Assembly (NCBI GenBank): GCA_903939005.1
Contig: CAJAFH010000109.1
Location: 1 to 21,326 of the forward strand
Length of the DNA stretch: 21,326 nt
DNA from: an uncultured Actinomycetes bacterium
Lineage (GTDB): Bacteria > Actinomycetota > Actinomycetes > Nanopelagicales > Nanopelagicaceae
Direction: 5' to 3'
Notes under the pieces: generated by a model
Seen by the model: the letters and a program-made list of their open reading frames with translations, nothing else
The model's database searches: none
Told to the model about the DNA's origin: nothing
Position numbers and translations under genes: made by a program
In this document: piece by piece, positions 18,631-21,326 of the stretch
How the letters are laid out: each line of letters starts with the position of its first letter
Position numbering within the stretch: position 1 is the first letter of the stretch

Positions 18631-21326
18631 TTAACCCCGAGGATCGCTTTGAGGTCAGCGCTCAAACTTGGCGAAGATGTGACCTTAAATTCCAGCTTCA
18701 TGACTGTGTTGCCGCTGGGTTCCTCTAATTGCAGATGTACTTCGCGTTTTCCGGGATGAGTACGCAAGATCTCTTTCAAACGATCAACGATTGGTGGCGT
18801 GCATTGAGCCACTGGCATTGTGATCACTAACGGACCAGCTGGCCCCTGTGTGATATCTGGATAGGTTACTTCGAGGGCAGTAAAACGAAGTTTATCTTCG
18901 CGCCGATCTACTCGACCTCGAATAAGTGCAACTCGATCTGTCGTTAAGGTCAGTGCGTATTGATTGTAAGTATTTGAGAAGAATAAAACTTCGAGAGCAC
19001 CTTCGAGGTCTTCAATATTTACCACTGCCCAGTTCGAACCAGTTTTAGTAATTTTGCGGGTAATTCCAGTGATTAAGCCGCCGATGGTCACAATCTGTTC
19101 GTGATCGCCACCTTCATCAATTAACTCAGAAATTGATTTGGAAACGCTGGCTCGCAGAATATGTTCCACGCCAAGAAGCGGGTGATCAGAAACGTAGAGT
19201 CCTAACATCTCACGCTCATAACTCAAGAGCAGCGCTTTTTCCCATTCACCAGTTGGCACTTCAACTTCCATGGTTGCAACTGATGTGATGCTATCGCCAC
19301 CGAATAAATCGAATTGACCAATAGCTTCTGCACGCTTACTTTCAATTACTGAGTCAATGGCTTCAAGATGAACGCTCATTAGACCTTTACGGGATTCGCC
19401 GAGTGAATCAAAAGCGCCTGCTTTAATTAAAGATTCAATGGTCTTCTTGTTACACACTTGCGCATCTACTTTGGCTAAGAAATCACCGAATGAAGTGAAG
19501 CGGCCTTTAGCTTCGCGTGCCGCTTTAATCGAGGCAACGACACCTTCGCCAACATTGCGAATCGCAGCTAACCCGAAGCGAATATCAATCCCGCGTGGGG
19601 TGTACTCAGCATCTGATTCGTTGACATCTGGTGGAAGAACTTTGCTGCCCATGCGGCGACATTCCGATAAATAAAGTGCAGACTTATCTTTGTCATCGCG
19701 AACACTAGTTAGAAGCGCTGCCATATATTCAGCTGGGTAATTAGCTTTTAAGTAACCGGTCCAATAAGAAACCATTCCATAGCCCGCACTGTGTGCTCGG
19801 TTGAATGCATAATCCGAGAACGGAATTAGAACGTCCCAAAGACGTTTAATTGCCGGAGCTGAAAAGCCGTTTTCGCGCATGCCACTTTCGAAGTGGACAT
19901 ACTCTTTATCTAGAACATCACGGTTCTTTTTACCCATTGCCTTACGCAAAAGATCTGCACGCCCAAGTGAGAACCCCGCAACTTTCTGGGCGATTGCCAT
20001 TACTTGTTCTTGATAAACAATAAGGCCGTAGGTGTCACCCAGAATTTCTTCGAGTGGCTTTTCAAGTTCAGCATGAATTGGTTCGACCGGTTTACGTTTA
20101 TTTTTACGGTCGGCATAGTTATTGTGCGCATTTTCACCCATTGGGCCTGGGCGATATAACGCGATTACTGCCGAAATATCGGCAAATGAATCCGGCGCCA
20201 AACTCTTAAGTAGCGCGCGCATGGGCCCACCGTCGAGCTGAAATACGCCCAAGGTGTCACCGCGCGCAAGTAATTCGTAAGTTTTCTTGTCATCAAGTTT
20301 GAGCGTCTCAAGCACAACTACTTCATCGCGGTTAGCTTTGATATTTAGTAAGCAGTCATCGAGAACTGAAAGGTTTCGAAGTCCTAAGAAGTCCATCTTT
20401 AGTAAACCAGTAGCTTCACAAGCGCCCATATCGAATTGCGTGATAATTGCACCATCTGCTTCGCGACGATGAATTGGAATTACATCAAGTAGTGGTTGGG
20501 CAGAGAGAATCACGCCAGCTGCGTGGACTCCCCACTGTCGCTTGAGTCCTTCTAAGCCGCGAGCAGTATCTACGACTACTTTGCTATCAGGGTCAGTTTC
20601 ATAAAGTTGGCGGAATTCATTTGCTTCGCCATAGCGATCATCTTGCGGGTTAAATACACCGCCTAGTGAAATATCTTTACCCATTACAGCTGGTGGCAAA
20701 GCCTTAGTTAACCGTTCACCGATTGCATATGGATAACCAAGAACTCGGGTTGAATCTTTAATCGCTTGCTTCGATTTGATGGTGCCGTAAGTAATAATCT
20801 GGGCAACGCGATCTTCGCCGTATTTAGTTGTGGCATAACGAATCATCTCGCTGCGACGACGTTCATCGAAGTCCAGATCGATATCAGGCATCGAGATACG
20901 TTCTGGATTTAGGAATCGCTCAAACAACAGACCATGTTCGATTGGATCAAGTCCAGTAATACCCAAGGCATATGCAACTAAGGAACCAGCCGCCGAACCA
21001 CGACCTGGGCCAACACGTATGCCTTGGCTTTGCGCATGTGAAACTAAGTCAGCAACTACTAAGAAGTAGCCCGGAAAACCCATTTTGTTCATTACTTCAA
21101 GTTCGTAATTCAAGCGCTCGGAATATGCCGCAGGAACTTCGCCATTTAGTCGACGTGCTAAACCTGCCTGAGACTCCTTAACCAGCCAAGTTACTTCAGT
21201 TTCACCGGCCGGAACTGGGAACACTGGCATCAAATTTTCATTCTCGCGTAATTTCACATCGCATCGTGAGGCAATAAGTAAGGTGTTATCGCAGGCTTCG
21301 GGCAACTCTTTAAAGAGTTCGCGCAT
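18612..21326 (-). CDS. dnaE: DNA polymerase III alpha subunit (5' end outside window)
   Basis: Catalytic subunit of the replicative polymerase, DnaE1 type. The 904 codons present lack the N-terminus, mainly the PHP domain; some 260-280 residues are missing by comparison with the family. The apparent first ATG at the edge is internal. The polymerase core is shown by GPGRGSAAGSL (106-116) and PDIDLDF (147-153), whose aspartates match the catalytic Asp401 and Asp403 of E. coli DnaE. The third-acid region KMDFLGLRNL, ALYRPGPM and YQEQVMAIAQ follow. The C-terminal OB fold begins at VTIGGLITGITRK. The TAG stop is 22 nt before hisD and no terminator is visible in the gap. Confidence 0.98.
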   Translation of the reverse strand: MRELFKELPEACDNTLLIASRCDVKLRENENLMPVFPVPAGETEVTWLVKESQAGLARRLNGEVPAAYSERLNYELEVMNKMGFPGYFLVVADLVSHAQSQGIRVGPGRGSAAGSLVAYALGITGLDPIEHGLLFERFLNPERISMPDIDLDFDERRRSEMIRYATTKYGEDRVAQIITYGTIKSKQAIKDSTRVLGYPYAIGERLTKALPPAVMGKDISLGGVFNPQDDRYGEANEFRQLYETDPDSKVVVDTARGLEGLKRQWGVHAAGVILSAQPLLDVIPIHRREADGAIITQFDMGACEATGLLKMDFLGLRNLSVLDDCLLNIKANRDEVVVLETLKLDDKKTYELLARGDTLGVFQLDGGPMRALLKSLAPDSFADISAVIALYRPGPMGENAHNNYADRKNKRKPVEPIHAELEKPLEEILGDTYGLIVYQEQVMAIAQKVAGFSLGRADLLRKAMGKKNRDVLDKEYVHFESGMRENGFSAPAIKRLWDVLIPFSDYAFNRAHSAGYGMVSYWTGYLKANYPAEYMAALLTSVRDDKDKSALYLSECRRMGSKVLPPDVNESDAEYTPRGIDIRFGLAAIRNVGEGVVASIKAAREAKGRFTSFGDFLAKVDAQVCNKKTIESLIKAGAFDSLGESRKGLMSVHLEAIDSVIESKRAEAIGQFDLFGGDSITSVATMEVEVPTGEWEKALLLSYEREMLGLYVSDHPLLGVEHILRASVSKSISELIDEGGDHEQIVTIGGLITGITRKITKTGSNWAVVNIEDLEGALEVLFFSNTYNQYALTLTTDRVALIRGRVDRREDKLRFTALEVTYPDITQGPAGPLVITMPVAQCTPPIVDRLKEILRTHPGKREVHLQLEEPSGNTVMKLEFKVTSSPSLSADLKAILGVNCLQNV

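Overview
This window reads as ordinary chromosome from a low-GC actinobacterium, roughly mid-40s percent GC by eye. Proteins and gene order are actinobacterial: dnaE, his genes with a PriA-type HisA, trp genes, a MauE/DsbA-like pair, lgt, a VIT-family transporter, then gltBD. The moderate GC, very tight packing and absence of mobile DNA fit a streamlined freshwater lineage such as the acI group (Nanopelagicales). That assignment is inference. All genes lie on the minus strand, so transcription runs from high to low coordinates.

Layout in order of transcription. (1) 21326-18612 is the C-terminal three quarters of the replicative DNA polymerase III alpha subunit, cut by the window edge. (2) A 22-nt gap holds a plausible promoter for hisD. 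(3) 18589-13114 is hisD-hisC-hisB-hisH-priA-hisF-hisI. (4) 13108-8660 is trpE, a 58-residue membrane miniprotein, trpC, trpB and trpA. (5) 8663-5942 is an envelope and redox group: a MauE/DoxX-like membrane protein, a membrane-anchored DsbA-like thiol oxidoreductase, prolipoprotein diacylglyceryl transferase (lgt) and a VIT/CCC1-like metal transporter. (6) A 199-nt non-coding leader is the only sizeable intergenic region. (7) 5742-1 is glutamate synthase, gltB and the larger part of gltD, which runs off the left edge.

From hisD to the VIT gene, 16 genes follow one another with gaps of at most 14 nt and many 1-4 nt stop/start overlaps, so a single translationally coupled supra-operon is likely. 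The his and trp halves probably share one enzyme: the HisA homologue looks like bifunctional PriA (HisA plus TrpF), and no trpF is present. The window also lacks hisG, hisE, the histidinol-phosphatase gene, trpG and trpD, which must lie elsewhere if the pathways are complete. GltBD supplies glutamate, the amino donor for HisC, from the glutamine that also feeds HisH and anthranilate synthase, so the neighbourhood is metabolically coherent.

No RNA genes, IS elements, CRISPR arrays or phage genes were seen. I found no convincing new biological system. The points most worth checking are the miniprotein between trpE and trpC, which looks like a shrunken form of the actinobacterial Trp-operon membrane protein, and the structured gltB leader with a possible glutamine-containing upstream reading frame.
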